A DNA stretch of 64,000 nucleotides from Toxonevra muliebris (lineage: Eukaryota > Arthropoda > Insecta > Diptera > Pallopteridae): contig OY829327.1 in the NCBI GenBank assembly GCA_963691655.1, positions 84,022,019-84,086,018 on the forward strand. The letters are read 5' to 3'. The position numbers and the translations under genes were made by a program. The notes below the pieces were generated by a model. It searched no databases, was not told the DNA's origin, and was given only the letters and a program-made list of their open reading frames with translations. Of the stretch, positions 1 to 11,995 are shown piece after piece. Positions within the stretch are counted from its first letter, which is position 1, and each line of letters starts with the position of its first letter.

Positions 1-219
1 TAGAAAATTTTCTAGCAGTTTATGGGGGAAAATATAATTTACATAATTAATGCCCAAGAAGAATAACACTAGCTTGAAAATATGTATATTTTACTGATCT
101 TTTGTGATTTTTATCTGACTTCAGTATCTATACTGTTGAATGCAAGCAGTGAATGATCTTCAGAGATCAAGTGCAGAAAAGAAAATAAACTTACGATTTA
201 TTGGTTCCGCCCGCTCGTT

Positions 220-353
220 AGGGGCCGTTTACATATTAAGTAATTTTTGACCACTTGTGAACCCTCCCCCTGGTCGTAACACATCGTAACAAATCGTCGG
301 ACCCCCTCCCCCCCTTCCCCCTCACGGGTTACGTAATATGTGAACGGTCCCTC
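220..353. mobile_element. Palindromic MITE, copy 1
   Basis: The two ends are inverted copies: the left end reads GGGGCCGTTTACATATTAAG and the right end, read on the minus strand, is GGGACCGTTCACATATTACG. The middle is C-rich (runs of CCCC on the plus strand) and contains 'cgtaac' repeats. There is no coding capacity. A related copy with the same left end lies at 61055. A target duplication could not be fixed with certainty. Confidence 0.65.
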
Positions 354-960
354 ATAAAAAGTAGTACAGTACTTGAAACTTACGAATTTCAAACATTTGC
401 ATACTTTAGGCTATAAAATGAACGTGTTTGGTACGAGGTGTGAAACTGAAAATTATGTGGTATTTTGTTATTTTCATAGATTACGCATGTACAGGCAATT
501 AAAGTATACTTCTTAAATAAAAAAAATTTACAGATCAAATAGAAAAGCATAAAAATCACTCTTTTCAAATCTTATCTATATTCACGCTGGTGGGGGAAGT
601 AGGAAAAATTTTATCACGGCGGATTTTCTTCTTTTGACCCTAAGGAAAATTATCATAAAGTTTGAGCAAAATCTATTGTGACCTGGCTTTGCCGACTAGA
701 CGATTTTATATGGAATGACTCAAAAGCTAAAACATCTTTTAACAGTTAACGACGTCAGAATTTCCACAGGCGCCTCAAATCATGGAAACACTAAATTGTT
801 TCCAATTTTAGTTCACCACTTTTTCCCAATATACACATAGTGGGAACTTGTGTTTGGAAAATGATATTAAAAACAGTTTAAAATCTTGGTTTCTGTGGAA
901 ATAACATTAACGCAAACTTTGGAGAACCCGATGTTATACAATAAACATTTTTTTTTTTTT
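354..960. other. AT-rich intergenic DNA, nothing recognised
   Basis: No coding frame, RNA gene or element end was recognised here. It has a T-tract near 948-962 directly before the hAT relic. Confidence 0.4.
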
Positions 961-962
961 TT

Positions 963-1700
963 GCAAGGATAAAAGAATGGCGACCTTATGTAATTGACAT
1001 TTTATGCGCTGTTCATATTGTGCACAATGCATTAAAAACTGCCAGCGATGCATTGTTTTTCGTCGTATAATGTGTGTTTGTGAAAATTTACACTAATTTT
1101 TATAAAAACGCGGTTCCAGCTGAAGGCTTGAAATCCTTGAGTGAAGACATTGATGTAATGTTCGCCACTAATGCCAAAGGACCTGCAATCGGATTGATGT
1201 TGAAAGCATTTGAAATTATAAAACTATATTTTCCGGTCCTACAACAAATTCTATAGGATTTTTTCAAAAATCAGTTATGCAGACTTGAGTTTAAGGTTGT
1301 GCAGGATCAGGTTGGTGTTTCAATTTTTCCCATATTTGTTTTATATTTCTAATAATTTTCTATAACTACTACTTTCTAGGAAACTTATTTTCAGCGTTAA
1401 CATTTCTGCGAATGATAAAGCACATTGCGTACGAACGAATTATACTTCTAAAGAAAGAAGAACGATTTTTAATGCCAGAAATGGCCTCTGAAAAAAACAA
1501 TTGATTCGAACTGTTGATTACGATACGAAAATTCTTAATAGCGTATGTGAAACTTTTTTCGTACTCCGAATTTGCTCAGTTGGTCGGATATGCTATTTGT
1601 TTTCCGGATTCATCACTTCCAGTTGAGCGTGTATTTTCTGCAGCAAATATAGCATGGGCAATTGAAAAACTAGTTTCCAAGTTCAACCGTTAAATTGCAT
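963..1700 (+). pseudogene. Decayed hAT-superfamily transposase (ZBED/SCAND3-like)
   Basis: Fragments in several frames match the catalytic and dimerisation parts of hAT-derived proteins. Near 1005-1055 a frame reads CAVHIVHNALKTASDAL, the conserved C-x-x-H block. 1074-1253 gives a matching stretch with YKNAVPAEGLKSLSED. Near 1588-1690 a frame reads FPDSSLPVERVFSAANIAW, the C-terminal hAT dimerisation motif. Frameshifts, stops and a missing segment separate the parts, so this is a relic. No terminal repeats were identified. Confidence 0.6.
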
Positions 1701-3488
1701 ATGATATTAAAAAGCCGACCAAAACTTACTCAGATTCTGTACTGTTTCAAGCTTTAAAAAATTGGATCCCGTTAATTATAATATGTTCATGCATTTGGGC
1801 TATTTGTGAGATAAAAACTAAATTTCGTTGGGTTCGGTTCAAATATTTCGTTACCTATACAAAAGAGACTCAAAGCACCTTTGCGCTTTGATTTAAAAAG
1901 TAATTCAACTCCGTACCTCTACGAGTTGCTCTTTCCATGTATATAAAAGAATTTTTATCCTATGAATTCTAATGGAAGCCATGAAGAAAAACAATAAACC
2001 CACGACAAATTAAATTTGTTTTTATGCACGACTATCACTAAAGCATTTAAATTTGTAGATTGCATACAAGCGTATGCGCAACATTGCGCTACACTACCGC
2101 GGGCATTGTGGCATAATGTGTTGCGATAACATTTTGTGACAGCAAAAGCAACAACAACTTCATACATACGTACAGCAAATGAAAACTTTCGCAATTTCCT
2201 CACTCATTTCTTTTGAATTCATTTTTCTTCTTGACATTAAGTTGTACAAGTATATGTAGTTAGCGGTAGATACTAACTAGCAATTGTTGTTGCTGTTACA
2301 AATAAACATTTCATTCATGTTTATAGACATACATACAAACCGAAAAAAAATTATTATGAAGAAATTAAAATTAAATTTATTTAAAGTCAGTCTGTAAGTT
2401 TAGGGCGCCATTTGTCCAAATATTGATGATGATTATGATTTTTTATTTTCCTATATATGTATTGTACAATCTCAGAATCTCCGTAAAATATATGTATGTC
2501 TGCAAAAGAAATTTGTAATAACGCAAATGAGATTGCAATTGCTGAAACATGTCGATTGCAGCGAATGCAGTTTGAATGTTTCAATCACAACAGCATGAGC
2601 AGCAACAGCAATAAATTGTAAAGCCTGAGCGTAAAGAGTACGAGTATGTTGCTGACAAGCTCGACGACAATTTTGTTGTGAATTGCTTCAAATCATGTCA
2701 AAATGTTGTTGATACAACGAAGTGCATAAAAAGGAGCAGCAACTGAGCCAGCCAACAGCAAACTGCTGCACAACGAACAAAAAATAAGCAAGAACTAGTT
2801 AAGTGTATTCCATTGATATTGCTGGTACTGTTGTTGATGATGTTGCTGCTGTTTTTGCCACTACTGCGTTTGAAATAAAATTAAGTAACACGAGATGGTG
2901 AAGAGAAAACGACAAGAACAAAGACTGCAATTGTTAGTATGCAGTCAGTGCCGAAAGCAGCAGACGAAAGGCGAGGAGAGAAGCAACATTAAGGCAATCC
3001 GAATGTAGAATAATTCATTCTGCAAACAACAACAACAGCATAAAATAAGTATGATACCCAACAACTCAAAACTAAATTACGAAATAATAAGTGATAAGCC
3101 AAATGCATATAAAAAAAAATTACATTGGTACACAAGTCAAGCCCTATTGCTCAGCTAGTATTTTTAATGCCGGAAGATATCGGAAGATCCTTCCATGATT
3201 CGCTGAGAATCCCTATTTCATTACCGACGATGTCGTTTTCTAATCGCAGAAGTTCCATCCATCGAAAGAAACTGTGCTATTCTGACGATTCGCGGGGAAG
3301 AATTTCTGGCGAAGCGCGAAAAGAGCCTTTGATGAATCGCCAAGGACGATTATAGCAAATTAGTTTAAGAGACTTAAAAACGAATCGTAAAAAGCTCACC
3401 AGGAAGATTTTTTTTACGTGTTACGTGTTAAAAGTGTTAGTTTTTTTATTTTTTATTTTTATTTATTTTTATTTATTTGTAAATACTA
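1701..3488. other. Intergenic DNA with CAG/CAA-type repeats
   Basis: AT-rich DNA with scattered CAGCAA/CAACAG (opa-like) runs at about 2590-2620, 2745-2770 and 3028-3040. No convincing coding frame; the short open frames lack codon structure or recognisable motifs. It could hold regulatory or untranslated sequence of a gene outside the window, but nothing proves this. Confidence 0.3.
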
Positions 3489-4470
3489 GGGCTGTGCGAT
3501 TAATCGTTTTTTCAACAATTACGATTATTCAATTATTCTATTAATCAAGATTTTGATTCATCAAAAAACAAATTATTCGATTAATCAGGATTTTGATTAA
3601 TCCAAATTAAAATTATTCGATTAATCAAAGTTTTTTTGATTAACTGGAATAAAATTATTCGAACAAAATATTCAAAAAAAAATTTTTATTTCATATTTTT
3701 TCAATACTTTTGTTTACTAACACGAAAAAAATACTTGACGAAGGAAAATGAGTGAACAAGGTTTTTAACAGCGCCAATACGTTTTAAATAAGGACGTTTA
3801 AAGGATAGAACTCTAAAGAGATATGATATATCAAGACAATCAATGAATAACAATATAATAAATAGCTTTATTCAGAACATGAAATTCATTCATATAAAAA
3901 GGGTTTCTCTCTAACTAACTAACTCTGTAACTAAAATTGCATAGCTATGAAAAAGCACGTGTGCTGAATTTATTATAGACTTTCATTCTCCGATAAAAAA
4001 TTTAGAAAGTTTGAGTTTTCGAGGAACAAACAGCTTCTTTCCGTAGTAATAATATCACCTGCTGTCGAAAATACTCTCTTCGATGGAACGCTGGTGGCAG
4101 GTATGGCAAGGATTGCTTAGCTATTTTGCTTATGTTTGGATAGCGATTTTCATTATCCCGCCACCAAGTAAGTGGATTAATGCGTATTGGAAATTCTGCT
4201 TCATGCAAATACAATTGTAGCTCCTCAAAGCGATTAGCTCCCATTTCTCGGCTTGGATTTCGCGACCCGTAAAAGACAAAATTAAGGCAACTTCTTCTGT
4301 GGAAGGTGTAGCATTGAGAATTTGGGCAATTTCACTGTTCTCCAGGAGCTGTGAAAGCTTCGATATAGCAACGCTTTTATTACTATCACTTTCAAAACTT
4401 AAGTTTTTGTACCTTAGATCTGTGAAAACATAGAAAAACATCAATATTCGTACTAAAAATTCCAAATTGC
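3489..4470 (-). mobile_element. Decayed hAT (Ac/ZBED1-like) transposon, 3' part
   Basis: On the minus strand, between 4465 and 3960, frames show a hAT C-terminal dimerisation domain: ELQLYLHEAEFPIRINPLTW, then WWRDNENRYPNISKIAKQSL, then after a frameshift IPATSVPSKRVFSTAGDII and a decayed ERSCL block. An upstream fragment (4465-4130) includes SEIAQILNATPSTEEVALIL. The likely element end is 'agggctgtgcgattaatcg' near 3488. It is followed by subterminal repeats of ATTATTCGATTAATCA at 3520-3660. The opposite end was not found. The coding part is broken by frame changes and is 5' truncated. Confidence 0.7.
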
Positions 4471-7400
4471 TTCATATATACTCAGAATTTGTGCAAGTAG
4501 TGTGCACGTTGGCTTGGAATTCAGTACGGCAGTTTTGTTCGTAAACCGTTCCTCTAACTCTTTGTTTACCGTCTACTTAAATTTTTTTATCAGGTCTGAG
4601 TCATTATCACTGTCTTTCAAAAAGTTTTTTTTCAGAGTCACTTTTTCAGCGGATGTTGTGTTTGTTTTAATTATACACGAATGGATTACTATATCTTTCA
4701 TTATTTAATTATTTTGAATACAAATTATTATTTGTTTGCTGCATTTAATTATTACTGATTTACAGAAAAATTAAACAATAAAGAAAAGGAACACAAAATC
4801 GCTCTTCAAACGATCGCTAGGATCACCTCCTCCCTTCCCTTGGAACCGCTAATGTATGTATTTATATATGAACATATATAAGAGTATGTATGAATGTATG
4901 CATGTATATGAATACATATGTGAATGAACTGGTTGTAAGTGGGGTAACTTAAAAGCACGCAAAGGCACATTAGCAAGGAGAAGAAAAACGAAGCCAAAAG
5001 AAAAACTGAAGATCAATTTATGTGTTAGTGCAATATTTCATTTTTCAACGGCGATAGATTACAAAACGGAAGTCGAAACGAGATACTTAAGAATACTTAA
5101 CTTACTAGTAGTAGGACCTACATTTACTTGTACTTGAGCTGCAACTACATTCACAACTCCGACCCTGCTCTAAACGAAACTAAAGAAGTTTTATGCTGCT
5201 GCAATGCAGCAGCTGTAGTTTCCTTCCGCATTGCGTTCGCACAGGAAACGGAAGCGGCAGCAAAGTTACCTGAAGTACCTACAATGCTAGCGAACACACA
5301 CACACACACACACACAGGGTGAATGAAGTTGCTTACAAGACGTTGCCAATGAATGCTTTGAAGCTGTTGTTATTGCAAAGACTTTTGCGGTTATGAAAGA
5401 TGATTGAAAGGTATGAAAGTGGGAAAGGATATGCAGGATATGTTGCAAACTCAGCTGTAAATGCAGCATCAGTTCTAGTTGTTGCAGTAGTAAAGAAAAT
5501 TAAATCAACGTCATGTACATGCTTGATGAAGTTGAAACAAAATTTTACAAACTTTTTTTTCATAACTAATCTGGACTAACATCGTAAGGAGAAATACAAA
5601 ATTATATGTACATATGTATGTATATACGAGTATGTTCATATGTAGTTGGTGAAAGTTAATTTCAGATCCGATCTCTGAAGCTGAATAAAGCGAAGCACAG
5701 GTGCACGATATGCATAAATTAGCCCAAACGAATAGAATCAATTCGAATGAATTTGTAATATTATTTTTCTACCCTCGCATTCGCAGTTATTCAAAGTTAA
5801 TTAAGAAGCTTCGAACTCGTTTGCTGCATTTAAGTAATAGTATTCTTTTCAATTTTCAATTAAATTGAGATTAATTGCCAATGGATGGAAAAAAAATCAA
5901 AATAAAATCTATTTAACGATATTTTTTACTTCCATCGGTTTTTTTTTCTAAAAAGTCAAATATAAAAAATAAATTTGAAATCTTAGTTACACTATGCGAT
6001 CAAAACCAAATTTGTTTTCTTCGACATGAGGTTTAACTACGGATTCAAAAAGAGAAGGTGATACTGAGCACTCCTGCATTCATAGTTTTTTTAGGTCAGT
6101 AACTGTTTTTGATATAAAGTTTCGTCCTGAATCAGTTTGAAAAGTTTAAAAATTAAAAAAAAATAGAAAAAATTATCGGATCCTTGTAAAATTAGACATG
6201 CTTGAACCACATTTTTTTCCTAAAACGTGACGTGATGGGAAGTTTTTGACCTCAGATTCGTGTTCAAAGTGAAAAATTCTTTCTTTAGGAGACAATCTTA
6301 AAATGTAATTAATTCTTTAACCCGTTATTGCTAAGAGCATCACGACTAGAAAGATCTCTTTCAATACTGTGACTTCACGAATTTAGGAAATATAAGCCAA
6401 CTTCATCCGGGTTCCTTATCATTGATAATGGCCTAAATTCCCACTGATAATCATTTGAAAAAAATGAGCCTCTACTATTTTTGGTAATTTTTTTGAGGTT
6501 GGGTACATCATCAGTTGTGAGAAGTCAATGATTTAACGAAATTATGTCCTTCACTATAAAAAAAAATGCATTAGAATGCACATTGAATAATATTTATTTG
6601 AAAAAATTTAATTTGATTATTCTATGAATTTTTTGCCACTTTCGGCCATTTTTTAGAGGTTAAGATTAAAAAAAAATCGGAAAATTTTTCCTAAAGTTTT
6701 AAGGCATTTATCTACTTTTGTCCTTAGTCTGATAGGGTTCATCAAATGTATCATCGATTTAATTTATTGTATTTAAAAATCAATTTGATAAAAATTACTT
6801 ATGAATATTTTCTTCGAATAAAACACCCCCTCCCTCCCCACCCCCCCAAAAAAAAAATTCTGGCTACGGCCCTATGCTGCATGTAGCAGGATCACCTGCA
6901 AGGAGGGATTTTGAGTGTGCATCCCCCCTTCCCCTCTTTATTGGGGCTGAAGGTTCATAAATTTTTTTTTTTAACATATATATAAATTTAAATATCTTCA
7001 ATATTTTTTTAAAACCTTCGTCCCCTTTGAGAAATTTCTGCGGTATGTGGCTATTTTTATGTATTTATATACATATGTGTGTGTGTGTGAGTGTTTTTCC
7101 AATCTTATTTCGTATTTTAACATTTAAAATCCTTTTTCAAATGCATTCTGACAAAGAGAAAAAAAAACATATCAAAACTAACACGTACACACGTCCGTAT
7201 AGCACACACATACAATTATAAGTACATTCGCAAAACCAACTCACTCACAGAAACAACGCAGCAGCAGCAACAGCAACAACAACAGCCCTAAATGGTGGCA
7301 ATTATGCTTGTGCTTCTTTGTCCGATAAGCTTTTATGACATATTTAGTGTTATTACTTTTTTCTCTCCTACTCCCCCTTTTGTCTATTTGTTGTTTGTCA

Positions 7401-7714
7401 TATTTTGCTGTTACTGCTGCTAGTAACAGCAAAGCGTTGTTTTTGTTGATGCTGGTGCTACAGTAAATTGACAGCCAAACAGACAAAAGTATAAAAATTA
7501 AAAAAAATGAATAAACACTATATAAATAATTCACTATTTTACGAGGGACATCACGACGTTCGTTTGTCGCTCTATGATTATCAGCATCTATAAGATTATA
7601 CAAATATAATAAAAATTGTGCAAGTGTGTGTGATTATGTGTGAGAGTGTATGCTGATGTTGATTTCGGTTTCGCATGAAATGATGTTTTTGATATTATTT
7701 ATATTTTCTTTGAT
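4471..7714. other. Intergenic DNA with microsatellites
   Basis: No supported gene. It contains an (AC)n run at about 5294-5317, TACATATGTATG-type repeats at 4855-4920 and 5605-5645, a C-run followed by an A-run at 6827-6857, a (GT)n run at 7076-7089 and a CAG/CAA run at 7258-7285. Short open frames across these repeats are compositional. Confidence 0.35.
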
Positions 7715-7779
7715 TTGTATTCTCAACTTCAACAGATTTCCGAAGCTCTTTGTATTGTCCAACTACAACAAGTTTTCGC

Positions 7780-8579
7780 GCCTACTTACTACTTAAATCT
7801 TTACTACCGCAAAGTACCAAGTGGATCCAAAAACGGTCAAGAAATATTTGATAGACATGGCGATAAAGAAAAAGCAAAAAAAGTTGTGCCCAAAGTAGTT
7901 ACAGAACAGCAATCAGCAGCCATTAAGTCTCGCTTGCGTCTTCTTTCCCAAAATTATTTTGCTGCAAAGTCGTTTTATAAGTGCATCATGGATGACGAGA
8001 ACTACTTCACCGTTGAAGGAAATGAATGGATGCCATAATATTATTTCGAGTGTTCTGATAAAGAAACACCTGAGAATGTGAAGCAAATACGCAAAACAAA
8101 GTTTCCTGGGAAGGTACTTTTATGGCTGTCCATAAGCGAATGCGGAATAAGTGAACCAGTGTTTATTAATTGTAGTTTAGCTGTCAATTCTCATTTATAT
8201 GTACAAAAATGTCTTCCAGTTTTGAAAACATTCATTGAAAAATACCACCAAAAGGATAAAATAATTTGTTGGCCAGACTTGGCATCAGCCCATTATGCCA
8301 AAGTAACATACCCTGAACATTGAATATGTACCGAAAGATTTCAACCCTCCAAACGTACCGCAACTCAGACCTATTGAAACTTTTTAGGCGAATTTGAAAA
8401 GAAAAGTATATGGGAAAGGCTATCAAGCCAAAAGAGTGGAGTGCTTGATACAAAAAAATAAAAAAGAGCTTAAGGAAATCGAAACAAATGGGACTCAAAA
8501 AGCGATGGGACAAGTACCGAAAAATGTGAGGAAGGCCGATCGCTATGGATATAATTTTTGTTTTGTAAACTACAATTAA
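7780..8579 (+). pseudogene. Decayed Tc1/mariner-superfamily transposase
   Basis: The DDE core of an IS630/Tc1/mariner transposase is visible in pieces. 7960-8035 carries the first catalytic aspartate context (CIMDDENYFTVEGNEW). 8078-8320 reads PGKVLLWLSISECG and later IICWPDLASAHYAK, with the second aspartate. A shifted frame from about 8325 reads VPKDFNPPNVPQLRPIETF, with the third acidic residue, then a stop where a tryptophan is expected. The tail KRKVYGKGYQAKRVECLIQK follows to 8579. In-frame stops near 8036 and a frameshift near 8320 make it non-functional. Terminal repeats were not found. Confidence 0.75.
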
Positions 8580-9945
8580 TATCACCCATATAAAACGTGC
8601 TAACAAAATTTTCCAATTCATTACAATATAACTTTTTTTTATCATAAATGCATTTATCCATATATCATTCCTCATACGTTATCAGCAAAATGCATTAGCA
8701 ATTGCTTTGATCAGTACTAATCACATTAGTAGTTTGTTAATTTCTAGGGGTTTCGATAATCGTGCCATACTGTCATAATGAAACAATCGAGGCCAAAGAC
8801 TACGCCGATCTCAGTATAATTGCTCACAACATATGTAGAGAGTCAATGCGCTCGCCATCAATATGTAATACATATGAATGTACAAGGTACATAGATAGAT
8901 ATGCATCGGTGTACAGTTCTTAGTATTTTATGTATGAGTAAATTGTTTAGGCACTCAAAACAATGAGTTTCTACATTTTTCTTATATGTAGATAGCTTCT
9001 AATATTTAGCTCAATTTATCAAAAATATTCTACATGTTGTTCAAATTTCACAAATACCCATACTTTTTAATAAAAAAAAAATTAAATTGCAAAAAATTGA
9101 AAAATATTTTTATACCCGATTATACTCGTAGTCAACGAAAACGTGACCAGAAATAAAATGGTCGTGCTTTTTATTGTTCTTTTTCACTTCTTGTTTCTTT
9201 ATGTGCATATTTTATAAAATACAAAAATGCGAGCTAAAGAAAAAAAGCAACTGTAAAATGAAAAATGAGTGGGAAAAAAGAAAATGGGGGGGAAAAAAGG
9301 CAAAATTTAATATGGTTGTTCGTCTCAAGCATGAAATCCTTCAAAATGAAACTATTTCCTTATTGCACACACACACACATGTTTATATGTACATGCAACG
9401 TGGACCAAAGCATTTTTTCGCCTTTCGCAAGAAAAAACGAACAAAAGAGATGAAAGCAAAAATTTTTAATATACTCTCCGCAATTTGCACATTATACTCG
9501 TATGCACTAACACACGCACACACTTAACTCACACACATATTCGCAGTAGCAACACAGGATTTCCGTTCTTTGTTGCTGCATGCTGCTACTGCCACTACTG
9601 TTGCATAACTGCTACTGCTACTATTGCTGATATGTTGCTATTGCATTTGCTTTTGCAATGGCGTACATTGTGTCAACAGCAAAATTTACCACCAACTTTA
9701 GCTACGACTGCACTTTTCTTCTTCCTCTTATTCGAATTTTTCCTTGTTCAGTTCATTTTATTTTTTCTAAAATTTTTTCACTTTGAAATGAAATATAAGA
9801 AAACTCATAAGTATACCAACAACAACAACAAAACCACCAGCAATAGCAACTACGAGTAACGGTTGCTTGCCTTGCCAATGCAAACAATTTTAGCTCGAGT
9901 TGTTGAATTTTATAATATTTTAAATGCACTTTCGTTCGTAACAGT

Positions 9946-9986
<41 letters not shown>

Positions 9987-10060
9987 TATATATGTATAAA
10001 TGCTTGATGTAATGCCATCCTCTGTACATACACAAATACATTTTATGTATACATATGTAA
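8580..10060. other. Intergenic DNA with simple repeats
   Basis: No supported gene. Simple repeats: (AC)n at 9366-9380 and 9510-9535, (AAC)n near 9817-9833, and (TA)n at about 9955-9984. Trinucleotide-rich stretches (GCTACT type) at 9570-9650 produce spurious open frames. Confidence 0.35.
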
Positions 10061-10068
10061 CTACACAT

Positions 10069-10379
10069 TAGTGATGTAACGGATGTCTGTTTAGCTGATG
10101 CGGATGGGAATGCGAATGTCAAAAGCTGGCATTTGTGAATGTAAAAATGGTTTCGTATGTAGAAGAAAATAATAATAATAAAAATTAATTTGTAATAATT
10201 TTGCAACTTTAATGTCTTAATTTTTCTCACAAAAAGATGCAAGACTCAATTTTATATGGGATATCATTGATTCTGAATTAAAACACATTTTCAGAAATCA
10301 GGAAAACAGTGGGAATGCGAATGTCAAAACTATGCGAATGTTTCGCATATAGCAAATGCAGACCACCGTTACATCACTG
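10069..10379. mobile_element. hAT-type MITE (311 bp) with 8-bp target duplication
   Basis: The left end reads TAGTGATGTAACGG and the right end read on the minus strand CAGTGATGTAACGG, the YAGNG start usual for hAT elements. The flanks are ctacacat (10061-10068) and ccacacat (10380-10387), an 8-bp duplication with one mismatch. Inside, GGGAATGCGAATGTCAAAA occurs near both ends as a direct repeat. It has no coding capacity, so it must depend on a transposase supplied elsewhere. Confidence 0.8.
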
Positions 10380-10430
10380 CCACACATGTAGGTATGTATT
10401 TTCCTCAATCTAGTAGTAATTGTTGAGCTC

Positions 10431-10641
10431 GTAGTCGCCCTGGCGTAGTGGTTAGTGTGATAGAAATCACAATTTTTCTGCACGGCACCACCTCTTGACT
10501 GACAATGGCCAACCTAAAAGAATAAAAATTGCCTAAGAAAAGCTTTAAACCACTCTGCTCGCATTCGGCATAAAACTGTGATTCCTTCAGGCCCTGCAGG
10601 GGCTGTTGTGCGTGCCGTAAAATAAGAGGATGAAGAAGAAG
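10431..10641 (+). mobile_element. tRNA-derived SINE (about 211 bp)
   Basis: The head GCCCTGGCGTAGTGGTTAG contains an exact pol III A-box form (TGGCGTAGTGG); the B-box is not clear. The body ends in a GAAGAAGAAG tail. It is flanked by near-identical 11-bp direct repeats: ttgttgagctc (10420-10430) and ttgttaagctc (10642-10652), as expected of LINE-driven retroposition. It lies about 50 bp from the right end of the hAT MITE. Assignment to a named SINE family is not possible by eye. Confidence 0.7.
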
Positions 10642-11025
10642 TTGTTAAGCTCATTCTCATGATTCTTATGCGCATTTTAGCACTTTCAAACAAAATTCTA
10701 TTTTCATTAACTTCGTTTTCTATTTCTACTGTTCTTGCATGCACTTATATTTTCCATAGTATTCCGTATTTCAACTGCATTATTGTAGCTACTTGCAACT
10801 ATCGTTAAACTTAGGTGAACTGAACTTCTGATCTTCCCTATCCAATGTTTGCCATATATAAATAATGTAAGAGTTGCAACAAGCAAATTATTACTGGTTC
10901 TTTAAGGGGTTATATACACTTGTGTTGGTCAAAAAAAAAACGAAAAATTTTTCTTATAGCATTTTTCAAAGTACATTCTCTTGAAAAAATATTTTCCAAA
11001 TTTTATAGAGATCTTAGATTTAATT

Positions 11026-11076
11026 TGTGCTTAAGTGTGCTTTCAAGCAGAAGGCTGCCACTCCAACCTAACCTAA
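11026..11076 (+). mobile_element. Extremely 5'-truncated LINE 3' tail
   Basis: The sequence from TGTGCTTAAGTGTGCTTTC to CCAACCTAACCTAA is the same as the 3' tail of the LINE fragment at 38608-38673. It is absent at the equivalent point of the repeat copy at 20045, so it is a separate insertion of only about 50-60 bp ending in CCTAA units. Confidence 0.7.
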
Positions 11077-11316
11077 CTAGAGCCAAAGTAACAGCTATCA
11101 ACAGCGCGCTACCTCCGACTAACTGAACATGGTGCCAAAAGTTTAAGAATTTTAAAAAAAAAATCTCCATTTTTTGTAAAAATGTTAATTTCACAAAATC
11201 CTTCGATCACTAAGAGCATGATGATGAAAACTAAAACATGTTCTGGTTTTGTTCATTTCAGATAAACCGTTCTTTATTTATCGTTCTCACCGATAGAGAA
11301 CAAAAAGGTGTATCAT

Positions 11317-11995
11317 CAGTGTGGCCAACTTTTATTTTTCAAAGTCCGCTAAAATGAAGGAAAAAAAGCGTATTTCATTTAAAAAAGCGCTAAATTTTTT
11401 TCTTATAAAAGTGTTAAACACAATTTTTTTTTTAAAGAAAATTAATTAAAGACATGCATTTTACACAACATTTCTAAATTATACAAACACAAGGAAAACA
11501 AAAATAAAATTATGGAAAAAGAGTATTTTATACACTTTGATCACAAAAAAATATACAGAGTAAAAATTTATAAGTATCACATATCGATGTCGAAGTCTTT
11601 ATTCTCTTCATTACTATCAGCTTCTTCTGTCCATGACACACTCTTTAGTCTGAATTCAATAGCATTATAAACACTAGTGCTGTTTATGTACGTCATCAGG
11701 TATTTTGTAGTTTTCACAAAACTAATTTTCGTGTTTTAATCCATTTTTTATATGAAGTTAATAATTCTTTGAACTGAGTGGCTTACGATTACGAACTTTG
11801 GTTTAAAATAAGTTCATTGCTCATTGTTTCGATAAAAAATGTTGTTAGGATTATTCAGGAAATCGATTATTTAGCGGAGCATTTAGTGTTTTTTAAATAT
11901 AAAAAACCCGCTGACCGCTAAGTAACTTTTTTTCCGCGTTTTAGTTTTCAAAAAGTACTAAATTTAGCGGGAAAAGCGCTGAGTTGGCCACACTG
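11317..11995. mobile_element. hAT-type non-autonomous element with perfect 8-bp TSD
   Basis: Ends are CAGTGTGGCCAAC and, inverted, CAGTGTGGCCAACTC. Both flanks are tgtatcat (11309-11316 and 11996-12003), a perfect 8-bp duplication. The inner ends contain related 'cgctaaa/tttagcg' words (CCGCTAAAA at left, TTTAGCGGG at right). There is no long coding frame. It is nested inside the dispersed repeat of 10905-12110. Confidence 0.88.

Noticed and set aside
7241..7603. 120-aa minus-strand open frame
   Set aside because: Built on CAG/CAA repeats and AT-rich sequence; poly-leucine end; no family resemblance.
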